Origin: Burkholderiaceae bacterium
GTDB taxonomy: Bacteria > Pseudomonadota > Gammaproteobacteria > Burkholderiales > Burkholderiaceae
Direction: 5' to 3'
DNA length: 64,000 nt
Assembly: GCA_947448415.1 (NCBI GenBank)
Contig: CANFMT010000007.1
Location: 1 to 64,000, forward strand
In this document: one piece after another, positions 1 through 8,684 of the stretch
Layout: every line of letters starts with the position of its first letter
Numbering within the stretch: the first letter of the stretch is position 1
Program-made: the position numbers and the translations under genes
Notes under the pieces: generated by a model
Databases searched by the model: none
The model's input: only the letters and a program-made list of their open reading frames with translations
What the model was told of the DNA's origin: nothing

Positions 1-51
1 AAAGTATTTACCCTCATCACGGTTGTTTTAAGTTTATGTAATGGAGTTCGC

Positions 52-255
52 ATGGCGACCGGAATTGTTAAGTGGTTCAATGATGCAAAAGGTTTTGGCT
101 TTATCAAACCTGATGATGGTGAAGAAGAGTTGTTTGCGCATTTCAGCGCAATTACTATGCCTGGGTTCAAAACCCTAAAGGAAAACCAAAAGGTAACGTT
201 TGACATTACCCAAGGCCCTAAAGGCAAGCAAGCTACCAATATCCAAGCGGCTTAA
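52..255 (+). CDS. cspA: Cold-shock domain protein (CspA family)
   Basis: This 67-residue protein is a single OB-fold cold-shock domain that binds single-stranded RNA and DNA and acts as an RNA chaperone in the cytoplasm. Visible signatures are the RNP1 motif KGFGFI (residues 13-18) and an RNP2-like motif LFAHFS (27-32). The length is normal for the family. A GGAG ribosome binding site lies at 43-46 and a strong terminator follows the stop, so it is a single-gene unit. The promoter and most of any 5' leader are cut off by the window start, so cold induction cannot be judged. The paralogue number is unknown, so the symbol is generic. Confidence 0.95.
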   Translation: MATGIVKWFNDAKGFGFIKPDDGEEELFAHFSAITMPGFKTLKENQKVTFDITQGPKGKQATNIQAA

Positions 256-275
256 TAGTCCTTAGATCATTATTA

Positions 276-306
276 AAAACCCAGGACTCGTTCCTGGGTT
301 TTTTTT
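276..306 (+). terminator. Rho-independent terminator after cspA
   Basis: A perfect 9-bp stem (278-286 with 292-300, core CCCAGGA/TCCTGGG) with a 5-base loop is followed by an unbroken T run to 306. It ends the cold-shock transcript before the DUF192 gene. Confidence 0.93.
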
Positions 307-326
307 CGTCTTCAATTTGCCTCACT

Positions 327-332
327 TAAAAT
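327..332 (+). promoter_or_regulatory. -10-like hexamer TAAAAT at leaderless spacing before the DUF192 gene
   Basis: TAAAAT ends 7 bases before the ATG at 340, and no Shine-Dalgarno sequence precedes that ATG. Transcription would begin at 339-340. It comes directly after the cspA terminator, so the gene needs its own promoter. No clear -35 was seen. Confidence 0.35.
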
Positions 333-339
333 GCATACC

Positions 340-792
340 ATGCACATTCATAAAAACTCTTTAAGAAAATTTTTTGCAGGCTTGCTATTTATCAGTAATA
401 GCCTAGCTTTTGCACAGGTTAATACAGGCCTACCCACCATTGAATTAAAAACAGGGATCTATCGAATTCAGGCTGAGCTGGCAGATACACCCAAAGCGAG
501 AGAGGTGGGGCTCATGAATCGCACCAGCATGCCCACTAACTCTGGGATGCTGTTTGTCTTTGAACAAAAAGCTGGTCATTGTTTCTGGATGAGTAATACC
601 AAAATTCCACTCTCCATTGCGTTCATTGCGGATGATGGCAAGATTGTAAATATTGAAGAGATGCAGGCCGAGACTACTAACAATCACTGCCCTAAAGCTG
701 CAGTGCGCTATGCGCTAGAAATGAATAAGCAATGGTTCTCAGAACGAGTGATTGTCCCGGGAACAGTTATCCAGGGCTTGCCTAAAAGATAA
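340..792 (+). CDS. Exported DUF192 family protein
   Basis: This 150-residue DUF192 protein has an N-terminal signal peptide: a basic start, a hydrophobic stretch (FFAGLLFIS) and an AFA-Q cleavage site around residue 25. The mature part carries the family pattern, with 'REVGLMNRTSMP', a 'GMLFVF' strand and 'FWMSNTKIPLSIAF'. The family is small, compact and usually periplasmic in Proteobacteria; no biochemical role is firmly established. An in-frame ATG at 331 would add three residues, but it sits inside the likely -10 hexamer, so 340 is preferred. It is next to the cold-shock gene but separated from it by a terminator. Confidence 0.88.
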   Translation: MHIHKNSLRKFFAGLLFISNSLAFAQVNTGLPTIELKTGIYRIQAELADTPKAREVGLMNRTSMPTNSGMLFVFEQKAGHCFWMSNTKIPLSIAFIADDGKIVNIEEMQAETTNNHCPKAAVRYALEMNKQWFSERVIVPGTVIQGLPKR

Positions 793-837
793 TGGAATAA
801 CGTTATCTCTCGATACCAAACCATCGGGCCTCTGAAT

Positions 838-1818
838 TTATTCTTTTGGTATGTTGAGTTTTTTTATTAGATCGCTGGCAAGCACCAAATCTCTCTTGGC
901 AATTTCATTTACTCTCTCAGGTGAACTATAGAGCGGCTGCACCCCCAGCTTCATAAAGCTATCCTTGACTTCAGCAGAGCTCATGATTTTTTCAAGCGCG
1001 CCATTTAACTTTTGAATAATGGGCTCGGGTACACCCTTTTGGGTCACAAGCGTCCACCAAACTACCGACTCAAAGTTGGGATACCCAAGCTCTGCCATCG
1101 TTGGCGTATCAGGTAGAGAGCTTGACCGCTGAAGAGTGGTGACCGCCAATGGCAACAATTTTTTAGTATTGATAAACGGTAACGCTGGGGCCATGTCAGA
1201 GAAAACAAGTTGAACCTCACCTGAGACTAACGCCGTAGTTGCAGCCCCATTTCCCTTATAGGGAATATGAACAATATCTATCCCTGCAGCCGACTTAAAC
1301 TTTTCTGCAGCTAAATGTGATGCATTGGCTTTTCCGCCGGATCCATAATTAATTTGACCGGGCTTTGCTTTAGCAAGAGCAACTAACTCCGCCACTGTTT
1401 TGATTGATGAATTTGGATTAACAACTAAAATCTGGCCCGCGATGCCGACCATTGAGATTGCAGAAAAATCTTTAAACCAGTCATAGTTCAATTTATTGTA
1501 TAAAAACGGGCTGTTTAATACGACCCCATTACTGCAAATGAGCAATGTATAGCCATCAGCAGGTGCCTTGGCTGCAGCCTCAAGCCCAATAGTCCCGTTT
1601 GCACCTGGCTTATTTTCGACAATGATGCTTTGACCTAAGGCATCACCCAATCTTTGAGCAATCACCCGACTAATCAAGTCGCTAGTACCGCCAGCTGGAA
1701 ATGGCGCAATGATTTTCAGTGGGTGATTAGGATAATTTTGAGCTTTTACTAACAGTGGGCAGAAAAGCATCGCCACCAATACTGCTTTTAGGATGGCGGA
1801 AGTATTTCGATATCCCAT
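838..1818 (-). CDS. Bug/TctC family periplasmic solute-binding protein
   Basis: This 326-residue Bug (TctC-type) receptor has a signal peptide ending near VKA-Q (residue 26). The diagnostic early motif 'IAPFPAGGTSDLISR' is followed by 'VENKPGANGTIG'. Members capture small carboxylates or related organic acids in the periplasm and normally feed a TctAB membrane pair. No tctA or tctB lies nearby, so this is one of the orphan Bug genes typical of Burkholderiales; its ligand cannot be read from the sequence. A good GGAGG ribosome binding site precedes the ATG. It appears to be transcribed alone, because a terminator-like stem separates it from ppnP upstream. Confidence 0.93.
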   Translation of the reverse strand: MGYRNTSAILKAVLVAMLFCPLLVKAQNYPNHPLKIIAPFPAGGTSDLISRVIAQRLGDALGQSIIVENKPGANGTIGLEAAAKAPADGYTLLICSNGVVLNSPFLYNKLNYDWFKDFSAISMVGIAGQILVVNPNSSIKTVAELVALAKAKPGQINYGSGGKANASHLAAEKFKSAAGIDIVHIPYKGNGAATTALVSGEVQLVFSDMAPALPFINTKKLLPLAVTTLQRSSSLPDTPTMAELGYPNFESVVWWTLVTQKGVPEPIIQKLNGALEKIMSSAEVKDSFMKLGVQPLYSSPERVNEIAKRDLVLASDLIKKLNIPKE

Positions 1819-1934
1819 GACATTGCCTCCAAATAGATTGGCACTATTTTTATAAAAGTAATCATGAGAATACTAACAATGACTACTCATTTACAACAGA
1901 TTTTTTAAGCTTCCGCATTAAATGCCCTAGCAAA

Positions 1935-1978
1935 GCAAAACCCCCTAGCCAGATTAAGCATCTTGCTAAGGGGTTTGC
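1935..1978 (-). terminator. Terminator-like stem-loop after ppnP
   Basis: Arms at 1938-1949 and 1965-1976 pair over 12 positions with one mismatch. On the minus strand the stem is followed by TTTTG. It lies between the ppnP stop and the Bug gene start and would end the ppnP message. The U tract is short. Confidence 0.6.
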
Positions 1979-2015
1979 AGATTAGCTTATGCAGTCTTAA
2001 TCGAGACTATGGCGT

Positions 2016-2321
2016 TTACTCAAAGTGGCAAACATAGTGCACAGGCTGCTCGGCGCGAATAATAAAATATCCGCCTTTTTCCACTTCCCAGCTTTGGCCA
2101 GCCTTGAACTCAACTTCGGGAGCACCATTGATACTCACAAAGGCATTGCCATCAACTACCTCCATTACCTCTCTAGTGCTCAAATCAAAACGCAAGGTGC
2201 TTGGCAATACAACGCCAACCGACTTACGCACACCATTTGGCAAAGTCACAGTGTGTGAAACACATTTGCCATCAAAAAATACATTGGCTTTTTTACCGAC
2301 GGAAACTTGATCAAATTGCAT
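2016..2321 (-). CDS. ppnP: Pyrimidine/purine nucleoside phosphorylase PpnP
   Basis: This 101-residue one-domain cupin matches the PpnP (YaiE, DUF1255) family. The family phosphorolyses several purine and pyrimidine nucleosides to the free base and ribose-1-phosphate, feeding nucleoside salvage. Characteristic patches are 'FDGKCVSHTVTLPNGVRKSVGVVLP' (residues 16-40, shown only as a landmark), the cupin-type 'FKAGQSWEVEKGG' and the C-terminal 'HYVCHF'. The length is normal. It lies 30 bases downstream of argG on the same strand and may be partly co-transcribed with it, although the two have no obvious shared pathway. Confidence 0.92.
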   Translation of the reverse strand: MQFDQVSVGKKANVFFDGKCVSHTVTLPNGVRKSVGVVLPSTLRFDLSTREVMEVVDGNAFVSINGAPEVEFKAGQSWEVEKGGYFIIRAEQPVHYVCHFE

Positions 2322-2351
2322 TGAAGTTCTTTCTATTCTGTTTGTTTCTAA

Positions 2352-3584
2352 TTATTTCTTGGCACGCTTACGCTTTGCTGTTTCTGCAATGCGCATACGT
2401 AATGCGTTGAGCTTAATAAAGCCGCCGGCATCTGCTTGGTTATAAGCGCCACCATCATCATCGAAGGTCGCAATATTTTGATCAAACAAAGTATTTGCTG
2501 AATCGCGTGAAATCACCGAAACAGATCCTTTGTAGAGCTTTAAGCGGACCACGCCATTTACAGCTTGCTGAGTATGGTCAATTAAGGTTTGCAAAGCTAA
2601 GCGTTCTGGTGCCCACCACAGACCGTTGTATATCAAGCTCGCATAGCGTGGCATCAGGTCATCCTTCAAGTGAGCCACTTCACGGTCTAAGGTAATACTC
2701 TCAACACCACGATGTGCTTTCAAGAGAATTGTGCCGCCAGGGGTTTCATAGCAGCCACGGCTTTTCATCCCAACAAAGCGGTTTTCTACTAGGTCAAGAC
2801 GACCAATACCATGAGCTCCGCCAATACGGTTGAGCTCAGCTAACAACTCATGTGGCTTATATGCTTTTCCATTGATGGCAACAGGATCGCCACCCTTAAA
2901 TTCAATTTCGATAATTTCTGGGGCATCTGGAGCATTCTCAGGAGAAACTGTCCAACGCCACATCGATTCTTCAGCTTCAGCGTTTGGATTTTCCAAATGA
3001 CGGCCTTCATAACTGATGTGCAAGAGGTTTGCGTCCATAGAGTAAGGTGAACCACCCTGCTTATGCTTCATCTCCACAGGAATGCCATGCTTTTCTGCAT
3101 AAGCCATTAGCTTCTCACGAGAGAGAAGATCCCATTCGCGCCAAGGAGCAATTACTTTGATTCCGGGCTCTAGTGCGTAGTAACCCAACTCAAAGCGAAC
3201 TTGGTCGTTCCCTTTGCCTGTAGCACCATGGGATACAGAGTCAGCGCCAGTTAAGCGGGCGATTTCGATTTGACGCTTAGCAATTAATGGGCGAGCAATA
3301 GATGTACCCAACAAATATTCACCTTCGTAAATAGTGTTTGCGCGAAACATTGGGAAAACAAAATCGCGCACAAACTCTTCACGCAAATCATCAATGAAAA
3401 TATTTTCTGGCTTAATCCCAAATTGCAGAGCCTTAGCTCGCGCTGGCTCTAGCTCTTCACCTTGGCCTAAGTCGGCTGTAAAAGTGACGATCTCACAGCC
3501 ATAGGTATCTTGAAGCCACTTCAAGATCACACTAGTATCTAAACCACCTGAATACGCTAAGACTGCTTTTTTAATATCTGACAT
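2352..3584 (-). CDS. argG: Argininosuccinate synthase
   Basis: This enzyme condenses citrulline with aspartate, using ATP, to give argininosuccinate in arginine synthesis. The 410-residue protein starts with the PP-loop 'AYSGGLDTS' (residues 10-18) and keeps the citrulline/aspartate-binding patches '[13 protein letters not shown]' and '[11 protein letters not shown]'. Its length fits the bacterial family. It lies 56 bases downstream of argF on the same strand, so ornithine to argininosuccinate is likely encoded by one argF-argG transcript. No ArgR-type operator was recognised. Confidence 0.98.
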   Translation of the reverse strand: MSDIKKAVLAYSGGLDTSVILKWLQDTYGCEIVTFTADLGQGEELEPARAKALQFGIKPENIFIDDLREEFVRDFVFPMFRANTIYEGEYLLGTSIARPLIAKRQIEIARLTGADSVSHGATGKGNDQVRFELGYYALEPGIKVIAPWREWDLLSREKLMAYAEKHGIPVEMKHKQGGSPYSMDANLLHISYEGRHLENPNAEAEESMWRWTVSPENAPDAPEIIEIEFKGGDPVAINGKAYKPHELLAELNRIGGAHGIGRLDLVENRFVGMKSRGCYETPGGTILLKAHRGVESITLDREVAHLKDDLMPRYASLIYNGLWWAPERLALQTLIDHTQQAVNGVVRLKLYKGSVSVISRDSANTLFDQNIATFDDDGGAYNQADAGGFIKLNALRMRIAETAKRKRAKK

Positions 3585-3640
3585 GTTTTCTTATTCAATC
3601 AAAATAAATTAAAACAACTTACAAAAACTGGATTACTGCT

Positions 3641-4588
3641 TTAGCCCAAACGTCCACATAACAAATATTCCATCAAAGCCTTTTGGACATGTAAACGATT
3701 TTCCGCCTCTTCCCACACAATGCTTTGTGGGCCATCAATCACGCCTGCTGAAACCTCTTCGCCACGATGCGCCGGCAAACAGTGCATGAATAAAGCATCA
3801 GACTTAGCCAAAGACATCAAATCTTCGTCCACCATCCACTCTTTAAAAGCATTCATACGCAAAGTATTTTCGTCTTCATAACCCATGCTGGTCCAAACGT
3901 CGGTAGTCACCAAGTCTGCGCCTTTACATGCGTCCTCCGGATTTGCACAAATCGTCAAATGCTTTGCTGATGCCGGCGTTAAACGCGCTGGGTCTAGCTG
4001 ATAGCCTTCTGGCGCAGAAAAACGCAATTGAAAGTCTAAGCATTCTGCAGCTTGCAACCAGGTATAGGCCATGTTGTTGGCATCCCCCACCCAGGCAACT
4101 GTCTTACCTTGAATAGGGCCGCGCGCCTCCACAAAGGTAAAAATATCAGCCAGTACTTGGCATGGATGGAATTCATTGGTTAAGCCATTAATGACAGGAA
4201 CGCGAGAGTTAGCAGCAAAACGCTCAATAATCTCCTGGCCAAAGGTACGAATCATGATGATGTCGGTCATGCGCGACATCACCTGCGCAGCATCCTCTAC
4301 GGGCTCACCACGACCTAACTGAGTATCTCGGGTGTTTAGATATACCGCATGGCCTCCGAGCTGGTGGATGCCTGCCTCAAAAGAAAGACGAGTACGAGTG
4401 GAATGCTTTTCAAAAATCATTGCCAAAGTACGATCATGCAATGGATGCCATGTCTCATAACTTTTAAATTTCGCCTTGAGCCATGCTGATCTATTCAGCA
4501 AATAGTCATACTCTTCACGAGTCAGGTCGGAAAACTGCAGGTAGTGCTTTACCTGACCGGGCACTTGCGGCTTTGCCAGAGACGTCAT
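3641..4588 (-). CDS. argF: Ornithine carbamoyltransferase
   Basis: This enzyme transfers the carbamoyl group from carbamoyl phosphate to ornithine to form citrulline. The 315-residue protein has the carbamoyl-phosphate loop STRTR (63-67), the HPCQ motif (141-144) and the ornithine-site HCLPAHR (269-275). These three together define the anabolic enzyme. It is the first gene of the argF-argG unit. The region upstream (4589-4731) separates it from the divergently placed DUF3579 gene and holds no recognised operator. Confidence 0.98.
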   Translation of the reverse strand: MTSLAKPQVPGQVKHYLQFSDLTREEYDYLLNRSAWLKAKFKSYETWHPLHDRTLAMIFEKHSTRTRLSFEAGIHQLGGHAVYLNTRDTQLGRGEPVEDAAQVMSRMTDIIMIRTFGQEIIERFAANSRVPVINGLTNEFHPCQVLADIFTFVEARGPIQGKTVAWVGDANNMAYTWLQAAECLDFQLRFSAPEGYQLDPARLTPASAKHLTICANPEDACKGADLVTTDVWTSMGYEDENTLRMNAFKEWMVDEDLMSLAKSDALFMHCLPAHRGEEVSAGVIDGPQSIVWEEAENRLHVQKALMEYLLCGRLG

Positions 4589-4731
4589 AGTTTTGAGCTT
4601 TCTACTAAAGTTTTGGCTTGCATTTTTTTTATTAAAACATTCGACTGCACGAAAATGGACCCTAAAGTCATCTTACGTCCACCTCAGGCTGTTAAGCTAG
4701 AGGGCTTAGCATTACTGCTTCTTAACATCAT

Positions 4732-5058
4732 TTGTACGCCAACTTGAACCACAAAAAGCTTTTCATTCAAGGCATTACCACTTCTGGCAAACCATTTCGG
4801 CCCAGCGATTGGGCGGAGCGTCTGTGCGGGGTGATGGCTACTTTTCGCCCTCCCGGGGATTCCGGGGACCCTCGCTTCACTTATTCGCCCTATGTCAGAC
4901 CAGTGCTTATAGCAAAAGTGAAATGCGTTGTTATTGATACTAGACTGGGTGATCTGGATCCAAGAGCGCTAGACTTTGTCATGAACTTTGCCAAAGACAA
5001 TAGTCTACCGATTGAAGAGGCATGTGAGTTCAACCCAACATCCCCAGCCCAGCCTTAA
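4732..5058 (+). CDS. DUF3579 family protein
   Basis: This protein of about 108 residues belongs to DUF3579, a small family largely confined to Betaproteobacteria with no established function. Recognisable patches are 'FIQGITTSGKPFRPSDWAERL' near the start (residues 11-31) and 'VIDTRLGDLDPRALDFVMNFA' towards the end (65-85). An in-frame stop lies just upstream at 4723-4725, so no ATG start is possible. Initiation is probably TTG at 4732 or TTG at 4744. It is divergent from argF and convergent with rpsT. Confidence 0.8.
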   Translation: MYANLNHKKLFIQGITTSGKPFRPSDWAERLCGVMATFRPPGDSGDPRFTYSPYVRPVLIAKVKCVVIDTRLGDLDPRALDFVMNFAKDNSLPIEEACEFNPTSPAQP

Positions 5059-5060
5059 AA

Positions 5061-5088
5061 ACAAAAACCCGCTCTGATGAGGAGCGGG
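5061..5088 (-). terminator. Terminator of rpsT
   Basis: On the minus strand a GC-rich stem (5082-5088 with 5068-5074, CCCGCTC/GAGCGGG) is followed by TTTTTGTTTTT. It lies 44 bases after the rpsT stop. The T-rich side exists only for minus-strand transcription. Confidence 0.88.
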
Positions 5089-5131
5089 CCTAGATCGAAA
5101 TTACTTCGACCAGCCTAAAACTAATACTGTA

Positions 5132-5398
5132 TTACGCTGCCATCGCCTTGATAGCTGCAGACAAACGAGACTTTTGACGAGCCGCAGTATTTTTGTGAGC
5201 GATCTTTTTGTCAGCAATCTTATCGATTGTTGCTTGAGCTGCAGAAAATACTTTTGCAGCAGCAGCTTTGTCACCAGTTTCGATTGCTTTACGAACTGCC
5301 TTGATGGAAGTACGAAGCTTTGAACGCAAACTGGAATTGTGTTCGTTTTGTTTTACTGCTTGGCGTGCACGCTTACGCGCTTGTGCTGTATTGGCCAT
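5132..5398 (-). CDS. rpsT: 30S ribosomal protein S20
   Basis: This 88-residue, very lysine- and alanine-rich protein begins '[13 protein letters not shown]' and runs on as basic helices, the standard S20 pattern. S20 binds 16S rRNA and supports 30S assembly. An AAGG ribosome binding site sits 7 bases before the ATG, and a strong terminator follows. It is a single-gene unit, divergent from murJ, a common bacterial pairing. Confidence 0.98.
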   Translation of the reverse strand: MANTAQARKRARQAVKQNEHNSSLRSKLRTSIKAVRKAIETGDKAAAAKVFSAAQATIDKIADKKIAHKNTAARQKSRLSAAIKAMAA

Positions 5399-5549
5399 CT
5401 TTAAACCTTGCCTCTATAAATTGCAAAATGCGATTAGTTAAAAATCTCGTGGACTTGCCAATTTCATAAGCAAGCTCACCAAAACCCAAGATTTTACCTT
5501 AAAGGGGCAAAAAAGCCCAGCCGACCCATAAATAGGTGAAAATCGACCC

Positions 5550-7103
5550 ATGAATCTGCTTTCAGCTGCTGCTAAGGTTAGCTCCCTAACCATGCTGTCC
5601 CGCATTACGGGATTGCTTCGGGAAACCCTGATAGCCCGTAGTTTCGGGGCCTCAGAGTGGACGGACGCCTTTAATGTTGCTTTTAGGCTACCTAACTTGC
5701 TACGTCGCCTATTTGCCGAAGGAGCCTTTTCTCAGGCTTTTGTACCAATTTTGGGGGAAATTTCCACAAAAGGCGATCAAAAACAGGCTCAAATCCTCGT
5801 AAATGCGGTCGCCACACTCTTATTTTGGGCTTTGCTACTGACGGTATTGGCAGGGGTTATTGGCGCCCCCTTGCTAATTCTGGCCATTGCTACGGGCTTT
5901 AGTGGCGGACCAGCCTACGAGGCGAGCGTCGTCATGACCCGCATCATGTTCCCTTATATCGGATTAATTTCCTTAGTTTCGCTATCAGCCGGTATTTTGA
6001 ATACTTTTCAACGATTTGCTATTCCCGCCTTTACTCCAGTTTTACTCAACTTGGCACTTATTGGAAGCGCTCTTTTCCTAGCGCCTCATTTAGAGCGGCC
6101 AATTTATGCATTAAGTGTCGGCGTTCTAATCGGCGGCGTTTTACAACTGCTCATTCAAATTCCAGCACTGTCACGTTTAGGTCTTTTGCCGCGTATTGGT
6201 TTACTGCCCGGGGCAATCAAAAGTGCAGTCACTAATCCCGAAGCAAGACGCGTTTTAAAGCTGATGGGGCCTGCAGTATTTGCCGTTTCGATCGCACAAA
6301 TCTCCCTGATTATTAATACCAACATTGCCTCTAGACTCCAAGCAGGTAGCGTATCGTGGCTTTCATATGCCGATCGCCTCATGGAATTTCCGACAGCACT
6401 TCTGGGCGTGGCACTGGGCACCGTACTTCTGCCCAGCTTAAGCAAAGCCAATGCCAAAAATGATTTAGTGCATGCGGGCGAACTACTAATCTGGGGTTTA
6501 CAACTAACCTTCTTGTTGGCCGCTCCCTGCGCACTTGCGCTCTTTATTTTTGGCGAACCGTTGGCTGCTGTGCTATATCACTATGGCAAATTTAATGCGC
6601 TAGATGTTCTCATGACGCAGCGTGCACTAGCTGCCTATGGCGTAGGTCTGATTGGTTTAATTTTGGTGAAAATTTTGGCACCAGGTTTTTATTCACGCCA
6701 AGATATTCGCACCCCAGTCAAGATTGGCCTGTTTGTTTTGGCTGCCACTCAATTGGCCAACCTAGTATTTGTGCCATGGCTTGGGCATGCGGGCCTAGCC
6801 CTCTCAGTTGGCACTGGCGCATGCCTAAATGCGGCCCTCTTATGGGTGGGCCTTCATCGGCGCGGGGCTTTGCCAAGTTCAGCATGGTTCAAATACCTGA
6901 GCCAGTTACTTTTTGCCTTAATTCCTTTTGGTGCAGTGCTTTTTTATGCCGCAGGTGCCCATAACTGGATTGCCTTACAAGCAGAGCCATGGATTCGTAT
7001 TGGGTTGCTGGCTTCATGGTTAGGAGTGGCCGCCATTGTTTACTTTGGGTCCCTGGCTTTAGTCGGAATTCGCTGGCAAAAATTCTTGCGTCATGCAAAA
7101 TAG
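5550..7103 (+). CDS. murJ: Lipid II flippase MurJ (MviN)
   Basis: This 517-residue polytopic membrane protein of the MOP superfamily is predicted to have about 14 membrane segments. It moves lipid-linked peptidoglycan precursor (lipid II) from the cytoplasmic to the periplasmic face. The N-terminus, with 'SRITGLLRETLIARSFG' and 'RLPNLLRRLFAEGAFS', is the MurJ signature. There is no clear Shine-Dalgarno sequence. A weak -10-like GAAAAT ends 7 bases before the ATG, as in several other genes here. The SirB1-family gene follows with only 5 bases between the stop and its ATG, so the two are probably one operon. Confidence 0.97.
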   Translation: MNLLSAAAKVSSLTMLSRITGLLRETLIARSFGASEWTDAFNVAFRLPNLLRRLFAEGAFSQAFVPILGEISTKGDQKQAQILVNAVATLLFWALLLTVLAGVIGAPLLILAIATGFSGGPAYEASVVMTRIMFPYIGLISLVSLSAGILNTFQRFAIPAFTPVLLNLALIGSALFLAPHLERPIYALSVGVLIGGVLQLLIQIPALSRLGLLPRIGLLPGAIKSAVTNPEARRVLKLMGPAVFAVSIAQISLIINTNIASRLQAGSVSWLSYADRLMEFPTALLGVALGTVLLPSLSKANAKNDLVHAGELLIWGLQLTFLLAAPCALALFIFGEPLAAVLYHYGKFNALDVLMTQRALAAYGVGLIGLILVKILAPGFYSRQDIRTPVKIGLFVLAATQLANLVFVPWLGHAGLALSVGTGACLNAALLWVGLHRRGALPSSAWFKYLSQLLFALIPFGAVLFYAAGAHNWIALQAEPWIRIGLLASWLGVAAIVYFGSLALVGIRWQKFLRHAK

Positions 7104-7108
7104 TCCTT

Positions 7109-7951
7109 ATGCCAACACAACAACTCGACTATTTCACCTCTTTAGTTGCCGAAGATGAACACTTCCCTTTAACGGAGGCGGCAATCGCAGTGGCGCAACA
7201 TGCGTATCCCGACCTTGATGTGCAGGGCGTCTTAGATCAACTCGATCAAATGGGTAACAAACTGAAGTTGCGTATTACACCCGATACATCTCCGATTCAG
7301 CGCCTGCAAATTCTCAAACATTTCTTTTATGCCGAGCTAGGCTTTGGCCCAAATCAAAATGATTTTTATGCTCCAGAGAATTCTTACCTGCACTATGTGC
7401 TTGAAAATCGTAGAGGTATCCCAATTTCCTTGGCAATCTTGATGATGGAATTGGGCAATCAAATTGGACTAAAGATTAGAGGCGTTTCCTTTCCAAATCA
7501 TTTTATGATGCGAATCTCTTTGCAGCAGGGCGAGGTAATTATGGATCCCTTAACTGGAGATTCTCTCTCTAAAAACCAATTACAAGAGATGCTTGATCCA
7601 TACCTTGATGCGAAAGGTTACCGGGGTGAGCTGAGTCTGCCGCTCAATATATTTTTGCGAGCATCCAGCTCAAGAGAAATTTTGTCTCGCTTCTTGAGAA
7701 ACCTCAAGATGGTCTACTCAGAAGATGAACGATGGGAGCGTCTATTGGGGATTCAGGAACGCTTAGTTATTTTGCTACCAGACTCAATCGAAGAAGTTCG
7801 CGATCGAGGTTTGATTTTTGCTCAATTGGAGTATTTGCGTCCTGCCTTAGCCGACATGCACCGCTATCTTAGTGAGTTGCCAGAAGCTGAGGATGCTAAC
7901 GATATTCGCGAGCATATTGCAACCCTAGAAAGTCAAACCAAACTACATTAA
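7109..7951 (+). CDS. SirB1 family protein (transglutaminase-like fold with TPR tail)
   Basis: This 280-residue SirB1-type protein has an N-terminal transglutaminase-like core ('NSYLHYVLENRRGIPISLAILMMELG', residues about 90-115) and a C-terminal alpha-helical, TPR-like region. The motif with G-I-P-I-S-L and 'GVSFPNHFMMR' is typical. The family's molecular role is unsettled. The ATG at 7109 is preferred because the longer frame overlaps the end of murJ. It follows murJ by 5 bases and is likely co-transcribed. It converges with the DedA gene. Confidence 0.88.
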   Translation: MPTQQLDYFTSLVAEDEHFPLTEAAIAVAQHAYPDLDVQGVLDQLDQMGNKLKLRITPDTSPIQRLQILKHFFYAELGFGPNQNDFYAPENSYLHYVLENRRGIPISLAILMMELGNQIGLKIRGVSFPNHFMMRISLQQGEVIMDPLTGDSLSKNQLQEMLDPYLDAKGYRGELSLPLNIFLRASSSREILSRFLRNLKMVYSEDERWERLLGIQERLVILLPDSIEEVRDRGLIFAQLEYLRPALADMHRYLSELPEAEDANDIREHIATLESQTKLH

Positions 7952-7981
7952 GTTTTTGGTAGCTTGGTTTATCACTTTGCC

Positions 7982-8626
7982 TTAGCTCTTTTTGCGCTGA
8001 AAAATCTTGTACAGAGCAGCAAACAAAATAGGTAACGCGGCAGCGCCAACCCCAACCAAAACGATTACATTTAAATTTTGGCGAATAATTGGAATATTGC
8101 CAAAGAAGTAGCCAGCAATTACCAAGCTAAATACCCATAGTGCAGCCCCAGTAATATTAAAAAATTGAAAGCGCGAGAAATTCATCTCCGATACGCCAGC
8201 AATAAATGGCGCAAAGGTTCGAATAATGGGCAGAAAGCGCGCAAGAATAATTGTCTTGCCACCATGTTTTTCATAAAAGGCATGGGTCTTTAATAAAGCG
8301 CTTTGATCAATCCAGCGTGACTTGCTACTAAAAACTCTTTTACCAATCCATCGACCAATAAAATAGTTCACCGTATTACCGGCAACTGCGGCAAACAACA
8401 AGCCAAACGATAAAGTCCAGAGATTGAAATGCTCTGAAGCGCAATAAGCACCAGCAATAAATAACAGCGAGTCACCCGGCAAGAATGGAGCCACTACCAA
8501 ACCCGTTTCCGCAAACACAATGGCAAATAGCAAGCCATAGGCCCATGGACCATATTGCGAAATAACCACATCGAGATGTTTATCAATATGTAGCAATAAA
8601 TCACTTATTTGCAAAAGGGTATCCAT
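7982..8626 (-). CDS. DedA family membrane protein
   Basis: This 214-residue inner-membrane protein of the DedA/VTT superfamily has 'FLPGDSLLFIAGAY' and the charged motif 'ARFLPIIRTFAPFIAG'. These form the re-entrant loop and arginine signature of the family. DedA proteins are implicated in lipid (undecaprenyl-phosphate or phospholipid) translocation and membrane homeostasis; the substrate here is not known. The ATG at 8626 is chosen over an adjacent TTG at 8629. The gene is divergent from miaA and has a small intergenic region containing TATAAT for the miaA side. Confidence 0.93.
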   Translation of the reverse strand: MDTLLQISDLLLHIDKHLDVVISQYGPWAYGLLFAIVFAETGLVVAPFLPGDSLLFIAGAYCASEHFNLWTLSFGLLFAAVAGNTVNYFIGRWIGKRVFSSKSRWIDQSALLKTHAFYEKHGGKTIILARFLPIIRTFAPFIAGVSEMNFSRFQFFNITGAALWVFSLVIAGYFFGNIPIIRQNLNVIVLVGVGAAALPILFAALYKIFQRKKS

Positions 8627-8673
8627 CAAATCGCTCTCTAACTTATAGGTTGTTGCGGATATTAACAGGCTCT

Positions 8674-8679
8674 TATAAT
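8674..8679 (+). promoter_or_regulatory. Perfect TATAAT at leaderless spacing before miaA
   Basis: TATAAT ends 6 bases before the miaA ATG, so transcription should begin at or next to the start codon. No Shine-Dalgarno sequence lies between them. A TTGCGG at 8653-8658 is a possible -35, but the 15-base spacing is short. Confidence 0.45.
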
Positions 8680-8684
8680 GAGTT